Shown piece by piece: positions 1-13,467 of a stretch of 64,000 nt of DNA (position 1 is its first letter; each line of letters begins with the position of its first letter). Origin of the DNA: Macrotis lagotis. Its lineage: Eukaryota > Chordata > Mammalia > Peramelemorphia > Peramelidae. The notes below the pieces were generated by a model. It ran no database searches and was not told where the DNA came from. It saw only the letters and a program-made list of their open reading frames with translations. Where the stretch lies: contig NC_133658.1 in NCBI RefSeq assembly GCF_037893015.1, positions 287,437,719 to 287,501,718 on the forward strand, read 5' to 3'. Made by a program: the position numbers and the translations under genes.

Positions 1-714
1 CTGCTTTTCTTACTAATTTTGACCTATGTACTTTGTAATAATATTTTACCATAATAAAATCCTAAATAGTTTTAACATTCCAGAGAGCTGTGAATTCCTT
101 TGCCTTTTCAGTACCCTTAAATCTTCTGTCTTCAATATCTAAATCTTTAATAATCAGCAACAACTGGACTATATAACAGATATTTAATAAGTGCTGATTA
201 AATTGAATTCTTCTGATAACACTTTAATTATTTCTGAAAATTTCCGATCACCCACAGAGCCTTGAGTTTGATATCTGTAAAGCGCGGGAAAAGGATTGAA
301 GCACCCTCAGAAAGCAAGCTCTGAACAACCCTTTAAGGGATGGGGTGGGTGTTAGCTGCTGATAAAAACATCTGGCTCAGTGGAGGTGCTAGAGAGATTA
401 CAAGGGCATACAATATCAAGCTTTGGTCTTTGGGGCAGTTATAGAAGGTGGGGAGGAGAGAGCTCCCTGAAGCTGGAAGGGAGAACTGGATAGCACAAAG
501 GACAACCTTTGTTCTCAATGCCATTTTTCTCAATGCCTTTTTTCTCAACTGCCATACTCCCTACCTCCACCCGACTCTGGAAGAAAAGAAAGACGAAATT
601 GTATATTCTGAAATCTAAAAGTCTTAGACTAAGGGACAAAAAAATCCTGAGTCCCTTAAATTTGTATCTCATGATAGCTAAAGAACTCATTATAACCTTT
701 CATAATGCTTAGAT

Positions 715-905
715 CAGGTTAGTAGAAAGAACACAGGTCTAAACATCAGAATACCTATAAGTCTCAGTAGTACCATTTACTAGCTGTGTGACCTTGGGCA
801 AGTTGAGTCAACTCCCTGGGCCTCAGTTTCCTTTTCTGCAAAATGAGAAGACTGGATGAAATGCTCTTTAAGAAATCCTTCTGGCTCTTATATTCTAAAT
901 TCTAA
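715..905 (+). mobile_element. MIR-like SINE
   Basis: TAGCTGTGTGACCTTGGGCA then CCTCAGTTTCCTTTTCTGCA. Confidence 0.8.
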
Positions 906-1659
906 GGGGGAAGGACAGACAATGAGAAAGCTCTAGGTATTATCCCTCTCAGTTCCTTGTCAAGCAAAAAGAACAGGCTGGCACTGTAATCACCCATACT
1001 TTCCTAGCAATAAATTCTTTATCTCTTGGGGACAAGTCTTCCTCCCCTTGCATTCCCCCCAACCAAGACATACACACTCACCCCTCAACCCCTCCCCTCT
1101 CCCTTCCCTCTTCCTCCAACCCTGTCCTTCACTAAATTAGTTTGGTTTAAAGGAGTATGAGAGACTAAGTCTCTGATTACAGAGAGTAGTCAGAATCTGG
1201 TGGGCTCAAGGTGGGAAATGTGTAAGATGTGGAGAATAAATTTGCATGAAAATTTGCATTTGTTCAGGTACTCTAGGGTGATATATTAGCAACCTGTTAT
1301 CACGGTAGTTGAAGCAGTTTTGGATCTCCCCCTCCCCCCAACTTCAGGGAAAGTTATTCTTATTGTTGTTCTAAATGCTTTTAATCAGAGCCATTGAATC
1401 TTAAGGTACCTGTTAGGAAAAGAATTACTCTTATTTTTAGAGCTTCAGTGAAAAGTCACGGGAACTCAGACTGAAGAGCCTCTGACTGCAAGGTTGTATA
1501 GTTGAGGATGCTTCCCCAAGGATATGTGGGCAATGAAAAAACAAGATCCAAAGAGAAATTAACTCCAAAGAAAAACCACTGCTTAATTATGAAACTACTT
1601 TACTTCCTTCTGATAGAGCGGTATCTCTAGTTAGATATGAGTAACTAGAAGTGGGCAAT

Positions 1660-1709
<50 letters not shown>

Positions 1710-2220
1710 GAGAGAGAGAGACGAAATGGGAAGGGGTCTCCTAGTTCCTAGGGAAAGCTACAATTCATTCAGGGTGGGCTAAGGATAGAGATGACAATTC
1801 ACCATACTTCTATTTTACCCATTAAAGCACCCAAGAGAATGCCCATGATTTTATCTTCAGGGTGCATATTGCATCTGGAGCTCAACATAGCTACCCTTCT
1901 AAAACCACTGAAAAATATCACCCAATGGCTTAGAACAGGAAATCATAAGGAGTCTCACTGAAACCTTAGGGCAGGGACATCCTGGTGATTTTTCATATTT
2001 TGGGTCACATAGGACACTTTTTACTGGAAGATCAGGGTTTATCAGTAGTAAACCCAGAATGGTCAAATCAAATTCTTCTGAGATCACCTGATCTTTTTTT
2101 GTATTTTTCCCTTAAAACAAAATATACACATGTGGGAGTGGGGTAATGGGGAAAAACTCCAGGAGAAAAAGCAGATGAGATAATAGGGATCCCCATTATA
2201 GTGTAGACTGACTAGTCTCC
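906..2220. other. No gene seen
   Basis: Apart from the microsatellite at 1662, this stretch shows nothing recognisable. Short open frames are not supported by codon bias or homology. Confidence 0.6.
1662..1720. repeat. (TG)n microsatellite followed by (AG)n
   Basis: About 22 TG units, then GAGAGAGAG. No gene nearby. Confidence 0.95.
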
Positions 2221-2224
2221 TTTA

Positions 2225-2370
2225 TAGAATTTCAGGTCTAAAAGTAACTTTAGATCTCATCTAGTCCAACTTATCCATTTTATAGATGAATAAACTGAGG
2301 TCCAGAGAGGTAGATTGACTTGCTCAAAGTCACACCATAAACAATAATGGAATCAGGTCTCTTAACAGCT
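2225..2370 (-). mobile_element. MIR-like SINE, antisense
   Basis: TTTTATAGATGAATAAACTG and GACTTGCTCAAAGTCACACC. Confidence 0.7.
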
Positions 2371-2394
2371 AATCCAGACAGAAAGATCATAAAT

Positions 2395-2920
2395 ATACTA
2401 AAAACCCCATGGCCATACTTTTTATGGTAGGAAAAAAAAAACAACCTGAAAATAAAATGAGAGCCCATTGATTGGGGAGTGGTTGGAAAAACTATGGCAT
2501 ATGAATAAAATGTAATATTACTCTGCCATTAAAATGTCAGATATGATGAATTTAGAAAAACATGGGGATATTTATAGGAACTGATGAAGAGTAAAGTAAG
2601 TAGAATTAGGAGAACCACACATACTCACAATAATGTGGTTCCTTGTATCATCAATCACACAAATGAAAGCAACAGGAGATGACAAAATATGTATTAATAG
2701 TAATGATCAATCTCAGAACCTGAAAACAAATGACAAATCCACTTCAGTTTCTCTCTTATCAAAGAGAAGTAAAAAACTATAGAAAGTGCTTGTTGGACTC
2801 AGGCAATGCAACAATTGAGTTAGCTAAAATCACTTAATTATTTTTATTTATTACCAGTGTGAGAGAGGAAGGTATAATGGGAAGGGAACAAAGAAAAATT
2901 TACTGTCCCTTTCTTTCCCT
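2395..2920 (+). mobile_element. L1 LINE 3' end, old
   Basis: CCCATTGATTGGGGAGTGGT, ACTATGGCATATGAATAAAA, GGAACTGATGAAGAGTAAAG and TAGAATTAGGAGAACC follow the marsupial L1 3' region. Confidence 0.75.
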
Positions 2921-3524
2921 TGTGATCTTTATAAAATTACACAGTTAGAATTAATGATACAAGTGATCCCAAGTTAGACTAAGCCCTAAGTACAAATATA
3001 CTGAGAAATGCTTGAAAGGAACTTCCCTTTGCCCTAAAACCTTCCCCTCTACCTCACTCCCACACATGAAAACAGGAACTAATCATCCATAATGCAGTTA
3101 ATTAACAACTAAATAGTCACTAAAACAGTTCTGATTCACATGAATCTATTCTGGATTAGAGATGAGGGCACAGATTGTGAAAGAAGTCATCAATTTCTTT
3201 AAACAAATGTCTTGATCTTATTGGGTGTCTGGAAAATCAACCACTGTTAACATTTCTTCAGAAAATCTCTATTCCTGAGAAATCAACTCCTGATCCTAAG
3301 TTAGTATGACAACTGGTGCTTTGGTAAAAATAGCTAGCATTTTATTTTGACATAGAGTGTCATTTGGTCTTAAATGCACTATGGCACAATTTCTGGTGTG
3401 AACAAAGGTAAATAAAAGCATGTGACATATTATACAAGGACACTTTCAATTTAGGCAAGAGAATTGAGATGAGTGACATACACACCATCAGTCAAAGTAC
3501 CTTCTAATGCAATTGATAAGAAGG

Positions 3525-3710
3525 CAGCGGGAAGTAGAAAGGACCCTTGATTGGAGTTCAGAGGACTGGGATTGAAATTCCAAATTCTGTCACTTGAATG
3601 ACCTTGAATAAGTCATTTAACCTCTCTGGGCCTCAGTTTCCTTATTTGTAAAATGAAGGGATTTGACTCTAAAATTCATTCCAACTCTACACCTATGATT
3701 CTATGAGTTT
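3525..3710 (+). mobile_element. MIR-like SINE
   Basis: GGAGTTCAGAGGACTGGGAT, CCTCTCTGGGCCTCAGTTTC and GTAAAATGAAGGGATTTGA. Confidence 0.75.
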
Positions 3711-4219
3711 AAGGGGTGTCAATTCTTATTTATGGGTCTCTGTAAAATGAGAAGATTGGGTTAGCTGATCACTGAGGTCCTTTCCAACTAGAAAAGTCTA
3801 TGAGTCTATGTTCTCAGGCAACAGACCCACCCTGACTAAGAAATTCATATTTTGGGGTTCCCTTTTAGGAAGTATTGGGTAATTCTCACTGTATTTTCCC
3901 AGGGGTCAGTAATATGGGACTATCTTGACTTCCTTTGTATTTAAAGACCATGTGCAAGCCCTGCAGTTGTACGTTCCCTGAAAGGACTCTATGATATACC
4001 TGAATCTACCTTTAGCTGCAGAAATTAGAAAGTATGTCACCTTTAGACAGATCTTCAGAAAGTGATTGTGTTTATTTCTTTCTTTTAGAATTTTGTTATA
4101 GTCTGTGGCTTAACTACAAAAATGAATGTATATCTAAAGCATACAAGATGGAAAATATTGCTTTTGGATATCTAAGCAACTAGCATTATTTTTAAAAAAA
4201 TTATTATTACTGAAGTAAA

Positions 4220-4290
4220 AGAAGGAAGAAAAGAAAGAAAGAAAGAACAGAAGGAAGGAAGGAAGGAATGAAGGAAAGAAAACAAAAAAA
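4220..4290. repeat. GGAA/GAAA-rich microsatellite with poly-A
   Basis: GGAAGGAAGGAAGGAATGAA within a purine-only stretch. Confidence 0.9.
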
Positions 4291-5264
4291 AAAAGGATAC
4301 TGCCATCCTCTAGGCCAGGAGTGCTTAAATTTGGTTCATAAATGCTTCTCCTTACCTCCCACTAAGAAATATACTACTATACATAATTTTTTGTGGAATT
4401 TTTTTTAACTCAGATGGGGACAATATTTTGAGAACTGCATTTCAATATCATTGGCTTCTTTTGTAATTTTTCTAAAAGAAATTCATAGGTTTCACTAGAC
4501 TACCAAAAGGATCTCTGATGCAAAAAAATTTGAGAAACCCTAATGAAGGCTGAATTGGGGCAAATATTTCTTTTGTTCCAGTTAAGAGCTAAGATGAAAC
4601 ACTTTGTACATTATGCCACACACAGCAAAACTCCTACAAGTTATATTGGAGCCTACCTTCCCAGGAAAAGCTAGAGAGGGCTTTTATGACTTTTATGACA
4701 TAGACTAGTCTTCAACTTGCATCTCTAGAGAATATGGCACATTTTTAAAAAGCAGTTTAAAAAATAAATCTATAAAACTTTAAGCTAACCATGAAACCTC
4801 AGAAATGGTTTAAGTTTCTTTGGAGGGACCAGCACTGAACTCTTTTGAAGTCTCCCTAGGCTTCCTTCATAAGTGAGAATAGCAGTGGTCAGCTCCAACC
4901 TAGTGAGTTATTTATACTTATCATAAATACTGTCATCAGGCTAGAGAGAAGTGGATCTGATGTGATCTCTACCTTTTCTTTCCCCAAGACACACACTTCT
5001 CTGTGCTTTTTTTTAAAAGGAAAATTATGAAAATCAAAGGGAAAACAGACTTAGTCACAGTACCTTCATATCTATGCAAACACAATAAAGTATTTCCCTT
5101 GTTCATCAGAGGGTCAGGAAATCATTGTCTACAAGTCTACAAGTTTTGCAGGAACAGTTTGGAACTTTTAAAAGTTTAGTATATGGAAGAACACAAAGGT
5201 GTATGAAACTACACATTTTAGGTATGCCATGAACATTTGTGGGATTAGCACAGAATTACAGTAT

Positions 5265-5420
5265 GTTAAAACTGGATTAGACTTTAGAAATCATTGAGTT
5301 CAGTGCACTCATGTTATAGCTGGAGAAACAGTCATAAATAGGTGTCTTGCTCAGAGACAATGGCAAAACTAGGACTAAAATCCTTGTCTTCCTTACTTCC
5401 AGCTTAATTCACTTTAGTAG
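5265..5420 (-). mobile_element. MIR-like SINE, antisense, diverged
   Basis: TCATTGAGTTCAGTGCACTC, GTGTCTTGCTCAGAGACAAT and AACTAGGACTAAAATCC. Confidence 0.55.
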
Positions 5421-5429
5421 GCCACCAAC

Positions 5430-5530
5430 TAATTCAATAAACATTTATTAAGCACCTGTTGCTACAGGTCAAGCATCAGGCCACGTGCTGGAGATATAAT
5501 TACAAAGAATAAAACAACCCATTTTCTTAA
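5430..5530 (-). mobile_element. L2 LINE 3' end, antisense
   Basis: AATTCAATAAACATTTATTA then AGCACCTGTTGCTACAGG and a GATATAATTACAAAGAATAA block. Confidence 0.6.
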
Positions 5531-5929
5531 AGAAGTCTAATGGAGAGTGTTAGCATGTGTGTAAATGCATCTGTCTGTGAAGGTACTTAGATGCATATAG
5601 CATATTTGAATATGAATAGAATTTATTAAGAAAGTTTGTAGGTTGGCTATTCAAGAATAATGATATCATCTATTAACAGATGAAAGGGATGACAGAGACT
5701 CTATAGGCCATAAGATCAGATCAGAGGAACTTAGATTTAGAGATAGAAGGCATTTTAGTAGCCACTGAGTTCACATGCAAACACTTACTTTATTGGTCAG
5801 AGAAATTAAGTGGCCCATAGGCAGAATGCCAAATAAACATCAGAAATATTTAAAAATAAGTTTTTGATCCCAGAGCCATGGCTCTTTCTATTGCTCAGTA
5901 TAGACCTAGAATTTTAGAGTTAATAGGGG

Positions 5930-6085
5930 GATAAGAGATTACAAAGTAAAATATCTTTATTTTAAGAATAGGGAAATTCAATCCCAGAGAGGTTAAGTGA
6001 TTTGCACTAGGTCACACAGCTAGTTAGAATCAGAGTCAGCACTGTGAACCTGGTCTAATTCCTAATCTCCTTCCATTAAACCACA
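5930..6085 (-). mobile_element. MIR-like SINE, antisense
   Basis: AGAGAGGTTAAGTGATTTGC and GGTCACACAGCTAGTTAGAA. Confidence 0.75.
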
Positions 6086-6089
6086 GTAT

Positions 6090-8330
6090 AGAAAACATGT
6101 AGCATTTCAGACCTAGCTAATACCTTTCTAAACAATTTTCATTCCAAAATCTTTTAAAGTTCATATTGTTTTCTTTAAGTTCTTTGTATACTACCAGATG
6201 GATCACATATCTATTACCAAAAAAAAAAAATCTAAATTACACATGAAAATAAAAATAAATCTATGAAATCAACTTTTAAATCATTCACCTGTTTGGGACT
6301 AGAGGCTCACTCTCTTCAAGTTAGGACTTCAGTTCTTGCCAGAAAGACACTGGACTTTTACAACCTCCTCTTTGGATAACTTCTTCCACTCTGTCAACTT
6401 TGTTACTCTGTGCTCAAATAGATACTTCTCCTTTTTTTTTTCTACTGTTCCCCTCCCTGATTTTTCAATCTGATTACTTGTGTCAAAATCTGGCGGTGAA
6501 GAAACAACCAATGGGGAGAGAGAACTCAGGCTGTATTTGCTTATCAAAACTTTCCAGAACTTAAGGAACAGAATTCTCATTCCTAGTCTGGAGTCCCTTT
6601 TAGCAGCCCTGTTTGCTTAAGTTCTTGAATATTATTTAAAAAGAAAGTTCTGAGGAATGACAACCTGAATATGACTTTAGAAGGAAAAAAACTAGTTTGC
6701 ATCAAACCTGTTTTAGTATAGAGAACATGATGCTTCTCATTTTTGCCCAGGAAATTAGTTCCTTTCCTTTAAATATAACACTACAGACATTGAATGCATG
6801 AAATACTAGAGTGTTACTTAAAAAACTCTGGGACATGGGAGTCATGAGATCTGGGTGATACCCTTGCTGGCTTGATAACAGTCAAATTTCATCCCCACTC
6901 TGATCCTCATTCCCTTGCTTACTAACTGGGCAATGAGAAAAAATTGAATTTGAATAGAGATTCTTAACGTTTTGTGTGTCATGGACCCCTCTGGAAGTCT
7001 GGTGAAATCTGTGGACCCCTTCTCAGAATTAATGTTTTAAAAACAAAAAATAAAATACCTAAGATTTCAAAGATTTAATTTATTTTTAAAAATAAGTTTA
7101 TATATGAAACCCTGATGTAGATGATATCTGAGGTTCTTTTCAGATCTGTTTTAAAGTCCCACAAGCTCTGATCATGTATATTCTAAGATATCTTCCATCC
7201 TTGACATTTTTGGTTCTGATGTTCCTTCCATTTTTGACATTCTATATTTTAAGATCACTTCCTGCTCTAACATTCTGTATCCTAAGGTCCTTTCCAACTC
7301 TAACAGTTATTGTTCTAAGGTCCCATGATTCAATAATCTGCAATTGGTTTTGTTTATTATTTTGATTGTTATTATTGATTATCCTTCAAAGAGGATAAAT
7401 GACATTATGGGGTGATGTCTTATGAGTTGGATTTAAGTGAGGCTATGTTGCACAAAGTCATCAACTTTACTCTCACTTACAGGCTATAAAAGAAAGTTTA
7501 CTCTATGAAAGACACCATTTTTAAGAAGGAATTTAATTATTAAGTACAATTTATATACACATATATAATATGTAATATTATATTACATGTAAAAATTTCA
7601 AACTCAAATGCACAGAAGGAGCAAGATGTTTGATGAATGTCTATTCCTAAAGGCAAGCATTTTTTTTTGTTGTCTTAGTACAGTGCGATCCTTTGCCCTA
7701 TCTTAGGGACCAGATGCATAACTGAGTTCTTCAGGGTTTTGGTCTGGTAATACACTATTTCAGAACTGTTTGTGAGGCCATCTGGTGGTGAAAGAAAGAA
7801 TGAAAGAAATGCATCTTCCTTGACTATAAGCATGAACTGTGCACATCATCTATAGTTTATTTGATGAAACAAAGAATTTATATATTAATTCCTAGAAAGT
7901 ATTCACTTTGTCCTGAAAAACAGGAATTAAAGAGGAAAAGTTCTTGAAAATTTAGCTACTGCTTTGGATAACTTCATTTTCCTCATTCTAAGACCTCTTT
8001 TCCCCTTCCCCCCCTTCCTCCCCTCCCAATACCCACTGGCTCATTTATTTATGTAACTGGGTTTTGCATGAAGTAAGCTGTTCACAAAACAGAAGACTGT
8101 TAGACTTATTTGCATCATCTTAAACCTGGGTGTTTGAGGGATTATGTTTCCCTGACTATGAAAACAAGTTCCAACTTAAACTGGAAGTTCAAGATTTTAT
8201 GTAAAGAAGAAAATGATTAATTAAACCAATAGCAACTTTGATTGATGGTTAAAGGGACTGACAATGGAATGATAGTTCAGTTAAATCCAAGTTTCAATCC
8301 AAGTAAAGGGTCAAGACAAGGATATACTAA
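6090..8330. other. Gene-free AT-rich DNA with old repeats
   Basis: At 6965-7110 a TTCTTAACGTTTTGTGTGTC / GGACCCCTTCTCAGAATTAA segment looks like a widespread ancient mammalian repeat whose family I cannot name. The rest is unassigned. Confidence 0.5.
7365..7485 (+). mobile_element. Unclassified marsupial SINE-like repeat, partial
   Basis: TCCTTCAAAGAGGATAAATG and GTTGGATTTAAGTGAGGCTA match the 10370 copy. Confidence 0.6.
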
Positions 8331-8334
8331 TGTC

Positions 8335-8560
8335 AGGAAGATAATGAGGAAGACCAGGGTTCAGATCTCACTAATCCCACTGGTAAAGTGCCCTTGGACA
8401 AATTACTTAACCTCTCTGAGCCTGTTTCTTCATTTATAAAATGGGGGTTAAAATCTTCACAATACCCACCCAACATGGTTATTGGGGATTCAAATCAGAT
8501 AATGGATACAAAATGCTTTGCAAACTTTAAGATATTATACAAATATTATTTCCCTAAACC
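8335..8560 (+). mobile_element. MIR-like SINE
   Basis: AATTACTTAACCTCTCTGAG, TATAAAATGGGGGTTAAAAT and AATGCTTTGCAAACTTTAAG. Confidence 0.75.
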
Positions 8561-9019
8561 AGGACACATTCTATTATACCTTCACAATCACAATGTGGGG
8601 CCCACATTATCATTATTTCACTGATTGAGGGGATCATCAAAGCACAGACATCCCATTTTGGTTTTGTAGAATCATAGAAATGTTAGACCTGCAGGATTAA
8701 ATTAAATTCAAGAAACTATGCCATTTAGTAAGGGGAAACATTTTTGGGGAATAGTGGAAAATATATAGTGATAGTACTATAAAAAAGAAGAAAAGAGCAT
8801 CAATGGAACATTTAAAAACATACAGAAGAGAGTAGAATATTCAGAAAGGAACACAGAAGGAAGCATTAGTATTAGTACTATGCTAATTAAAAAATAACCT
8901 AAATATAATAGATTCAAGGTTTCTTGTAAATTTCTTTTTTAATGACCCTCTTTGTATGTGGAAAGTTCATGTCTATTGATAATTTTCTAGTTCATAATCT
9001 GAAAAAAAAGAAAAAATAA

Positions 9020-10330
9020 AGAAAATATGCATGCACTAAGGATTCAAAGAAAACAGTCAAACAGTCCCTGCCATCAGAGATGTTCCATTCTTCTAGGGGA
9101 CATACACACAGAGGTAAGCATAAAATAAGGTGGCAAAGACCACTAACCCTTAAGGGGATCAGGGAAGACTTCACTGAGGAGATAACACTTGAATTGAACC
9201 TTGAAGTAAGGCAAGGATATTGAGAGGAAGAAGTAAGGAAGGGTTATTCTGGGCATGTGGAAAGGCCTTTCAATGCAAGAGACGGAATTTGAGTTTTGGT
9301 TCAATTTAACTGTAATGTAGTGTTTGTGAAAGACAATAGTTAATATAGAAGGTCTGGAAAGTTAATTGGAAAGCAAATGGTAGAAGACCTTAAATGTCAA
9401 GTTTAGGAATATGTATTTTATCATTATAGTTGGAGGGCATATTTAAACTAAGTTCTTCCTGACTCTGAGTCCAGTGTGTACTATCCACTGTACAATCCAT
9501 TGTTCCAAATGCATAAAAAGCAATTGGAGATATAAAATTAGGGATCAACAGGGAATTTGATGAAGAATAGATAGATCTGATAACCATTAACATAGAAATG
9601 GGAATTATATTGATGGTAGCTGATAAAACCACTAATTGAAGTACTATAGAGGGAGAAGAGGGCCCAGGATACAACCCTGAGGAATACCTCTGGTTAAAGG
9701 GTGGGATCTGGAGTAGAATCCAACAATGAAGACAGTGAAGGAGTGGTCAGATAGGAGAAGAACCAGAACCAAAAATCCAGAGAGAAGAGAGTATCAGGGA
9801 GGAAGTGGTGATCAATTGTGTCAAAGACTGCAGAGATATCAAGAAGAATGAGGGTGGAGAAAGGGGCATTGAATTTAACTAAGAGATCATTATAATTTTG
9901 GAGAGAGTAGTTTTGATGGAATGAGAAGGTCAGAAACCCAATTGTAAGGGGTTAAGAAGAGAATCAGAGGAAAGAAAGTATAGGCACTTATTATAAATGT
10001 CTTTTTCAAGAAGTTTGACCTCAAAGGACAGAAGAGATATAGGATAATAGTAAGGATATAGAGATTAAGTTAGGATTGCCTTTTTGTTTGTTTTTGAATA
10101 GGAGGGATATGCGCATGGCAATAGAAAAGGGAACCAGTAGGCTGGGAGAGATTAAAAATAAGTGAAAGAATGGGGAATGGAAGATGAGAGAACCTGTTGG
10201 AGGATAAGGATTGGAATGGGATCATTTGAATCAACAGAAAGGATAGCTTTGATAAGGAGTGAGGCTACTTAATCATATGAGACAAGATTGAAGGAGGAGA
10301 GAGCAGCACAAGGCACTTGAGAGATGAAGA
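9020..10330 (-). mobile_element. L2 LINE, antisense, including part of the reverse transcriptase
   Basis: The + strand reads AGTCCCTGCCATCAGAGATG, GGGCATGTGGAAAGGC, GAGGGCCCAGGATACAACCC and AAGAGAGTATCAGGGAGG in the order of antisense L2. On the minus strand, ILGPLLPL stands where L2 has SVLGPLLFSLY. Many stops; ancient. Confidence 0.75.
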
Positions 10331-10369
10331 AGAGGATAGAAGAGGGAATGTCCTCATTTGATGATGTTT

Positions 10370-10680
10370 TGTTCTTCCTTCTCAAAGAAGATCATGATAT
10401 CAGGGAGATGATGCCATGACAAGCACATGAATTGGATTTGAGTGGGGGGGAGTGCTTTGCTAAGTCACCAGTCTCACATTCTCCTCCAGAGCCATCTGGA
10501 TTCAGTAGCCAGATATGAGTCAGGATGACTTAAGATGTTCCTGGATGCAAGGCAATCAGGGAGGGTTAAATGACTTGCTCAAGGTCACACAGCTAGTGAG
10601 TATTAAGTGCCTGAGGCTGGATTCTAACTTCTGTCCTTGACTCCAAGGCAAGTGCTCTATCCATTGTACCATCTAGGCCT
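10370..10680 (+). mobile_element. Unclassified marsupial SINE-like repeat
   Basis: GATCATGATATCAGGGAGAT, ATGAATTGGATTTGAGTG, CTCCTCCAGAGCCATCTGGA and a tRNA-SINE-like end in antisense (CACACAGCTAGTGAG to CCATCTAGGC). Relatives occur at 7373, 27455 and 31848. Confidence 0.65.
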
Positions 10681-10742
10681 ATTAGATCACTATTAGTGAT
10701 CTAATTAGATTATTAGTGATCTAATTAGATCACTATTAGTCA
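10678..10742. repeat. Tandem and inverted TTAGATCACTA cluster
   Basis: TAGATCACTATTAGTGATCTA is repeated with a shared TAGTGATCTAATTAGAT unit, so the stretch is both tandem and palindromic. It sits right at the end of a SINE-like repeat. Confidence 0.85.
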
Positions 10743-11701
10743 CTAGGCTAAATCATAATATTACAGGTAAATTTGAAGATATATTTATATGTCTCTAGAT
10801 GACGATACTAGAGATTGCCGTGTGAAAAGAACTTTGCATATAATTATTCATATTTACTGTTATATATGTAAATTCAAGTTTGTGATTGTTTTAAAATTTT
10901 TTTGCTGTTATATTCTTTTGACTGTTCTGTGCTATGTTCATGCCATAATGACATTTGTTAACAATTCATATACAGTTCTGCTTATAGTTAAATATTTTAT
11001 ATAGACTTAATAATAGTTATTGTTAAATCTAGTTAGTCATGTTTATTGCTTTTGATTGATTGCTATGTACTATGTATAGACATATACTTTTGAAATGTGC
11101 ATATGTTATACACCCATATGTAGTTAGGCATATTGTTACTGTAGTATCCACCCAGAAGATGCTCTGCATAATGCCATGTCTGCTGTATGTACTGATAATG
11201 TGCATTTATTTTATTTCAGCTTCAATGGTACTGAGGTTGATTACCTTGGATACCAGGAAAACTATTATTGTTTTAAAGTACCCAACACTTATGCTTATAC
11301 TGTATATTGATGAGTTTTGGACTTGCCCCAGATGATTCTTGCAAGGGACTTCAAAGAGTTTGGACCTAGGGGAGGAACGTAATCCAGAGCAAAAGCCCAT
11401 TGATATGGGATTTTGTCCTTATTGGTAAAGGTTAATGCCCCATTCCGGAAGAAAGGTAGGGAGAACTGATGAAAAAAAGAGGAAGAGATGAAAGTTTTTT
11501 CAGTTCTCTTCAAGTTTTGAGATTTTAGAGGTTTTTTTGACTTCCAGCTTTGAAAGAGAAGATGGAAGATGCTAATTCAGCTTCAAGTTGCTGATGGAAA
11601 AGACTCTGGGAAGATAGAAGAGTTGTGAGCCTCCATCAGGTCCCTAACTACAGCTTTCAGCCCTAGAGACTTCAGAGAATTTCCCATTGGGTAAAATCTA
11701 G

Positions 11702-11702
<1 letters not shown>

Positions 11703-11761
<59 letters not shown>

Positions 11762-11768
11762 GTCTCTC

Positions 11769-11809
<41 letters not shown>

Positions 11810-11868
11810 GTTTCTCTCTGTCTCTCTCTCTCTCTCTGTTTCTCTCTGTTTCTCTCTCTCTCTCTCAG
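11703..11868. repeat. Long (TC)n with TG-interrupted units
   Basis: A polypyrimidine stretch of about 165 bases, CTCTCT with TCTG and TTTCTC interruptions. Confidence 0.95.
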
Positions 11869-11989
11869 TTGAGCTGAATTACTTTGCTCTCAATGAGAGA
11901 GTACTTTCACTCTGTAATATATTCTCACATGTATACTTTTTCTGATTTCTGTTTTGCTACTAATATATAAGTAACAGAATTTAATTTAT

Positions 11990-12790
11990 GAGTATGAGTA
12001 ATTCCCCACTTGATAAATGATCAAAGGATATAAATGAACAATTTTCAGGGATAGATATTAAACCTATCAACAAGTATATGAAAAAGTTCTCCAAATCACT
12101 AATAATTAACAAAATTTAGATTAAAGCAACTCTCATGTTTTAACTTCATTGCTGATCAAGTTGGAAGAAATAACAAAAAAAATTTGTTGGAGATGTAGGA
12201 AACAGGGATGGTAATGTATTGCTGTTGGAGGTATGAATATGTTCAGCCATTCTGGAAAGTAATTTGGAACTGTGCCTAAAACTACATATAACCTTTTAGT
12301 CACTTGTACCAATATTAGGTCTATACTTCCAAAGAGATTAAAGAAAGAGGAAAAGTATCTATATTTACAAACATGTTTCTAGTAGCACTTTTTGTAAACA
12401 TAAAAAAATTGAAATTAAAATTGAAATTATCTACCTATTACAAAATATTACAAAAAAATAAATTGTGTTATATGAATGCAGTACTATATTTGTTGTGCTA
12501 TAAGACATTATGAAATGAACAGTTTCAGAAGAAACTGGGAAGACTTCTTGAAAGGATGAAAGGATGCCTAGTAAAGTGAACACAAGTAGGAGAACAATTT
12601 ATACAATAACAGCATTATATAGAAAAACAAATTTAAACCTCTGATCAATGCAATAATAATGAAGATGAAGAAATATCCATCTCCTGTGAAGGAGATGATG
12701 ACTTAAAAATGTAAAATGAGAGATATATTTTTGGAAATGGACTATTTTTTTTCCTGGACTATATATTGCTATGAGGGCTTTATTTTTTTC
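11990..12790 (+). mobile_element. L1 LINE ORF2 end and 3' UTR, old
   Basis: ATGATCAAAGGATATAAATG, CCAAATCACTAATAATTAAC, GCCATTCTGGAAAGTAATTT, GGTCTATACTTCCAAAGAGA and AACACAAGTAGGAGAACAAT are the usual order of an L1 3' end. No open frame survives. Confidence 0.8.
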
Positions 12791-12939
12791 TTTTTAAAAT
12801 TATTCATTATGGTTAACAAGTACAGATAACAAATTGAAATAAATAACTAAATAAATTTTTAGAAAAGAGATTATAAGTAATAAAGTTCAAATAAGTCTTC
12901 CTCCCCAAAAGATAATAAAAACAATATCAATATTAAATA

Positions 12940-13060
12940 TATATGAATGAATAAATAAAACCTTTATTAAGTGCTTTCTCTGTTCAAAACACTGTAATAA
13001 ATACTGGGAATAAAAAGAGAGCAAGACAGTTCATGGTCTCAAGAAACTTGCATTCTTTTT
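12940..13060 (-). mobile_element. L2 LINE 3' end, antisense
   Basis: AAACCTTTATTAAGTGCTTT, AACACTGTAATAAATACTGG and CTCAAGAAACTTGCATTCTT follow the antisense L2 tail. Confidence 0.6.
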
Positions 13061-13467
13061 TGTCTATTTTTTAATTTTTTTTAATGGGGTAGCAACACAT
13101 ATAGAAGATTTCAACTGAAAATCAGATGAAAAATTTTCATTATTCTTAGGGGCAGCAGCAATACAGATTGGATGCTTCTTCTTTAATGTTGCTTCCACTG
13201 ATAAAATCATAGTTTCTGATGTTGAATTATTTGACAGTGTCAAGGGCTTAGTAGGCATGAACTTTCTTTTCTAGGTCTTCAGTAGCTGTGGCTACAGTAT
13301 CTGCAGCAGGAACAGTTATCAGGCTGCATTTGCATTGATGTTATTTCCCTAAATAATGGAGGAGGACACTGGTCTAGAAGAAATGCTACTTCCAAAGCTA
13401 TTGAGCTGAGTCTTGGGCTGTCCCCACTGAGGTTTGAAGGGAGATGATGGTCAAGATTTTGGTAATT

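Noticed and set aside
11330..11960. Possible solo LTR around the long (TC)n tract
   Set aside because: No TG...CA termini, paired copy or target duplication could be shown by eye.
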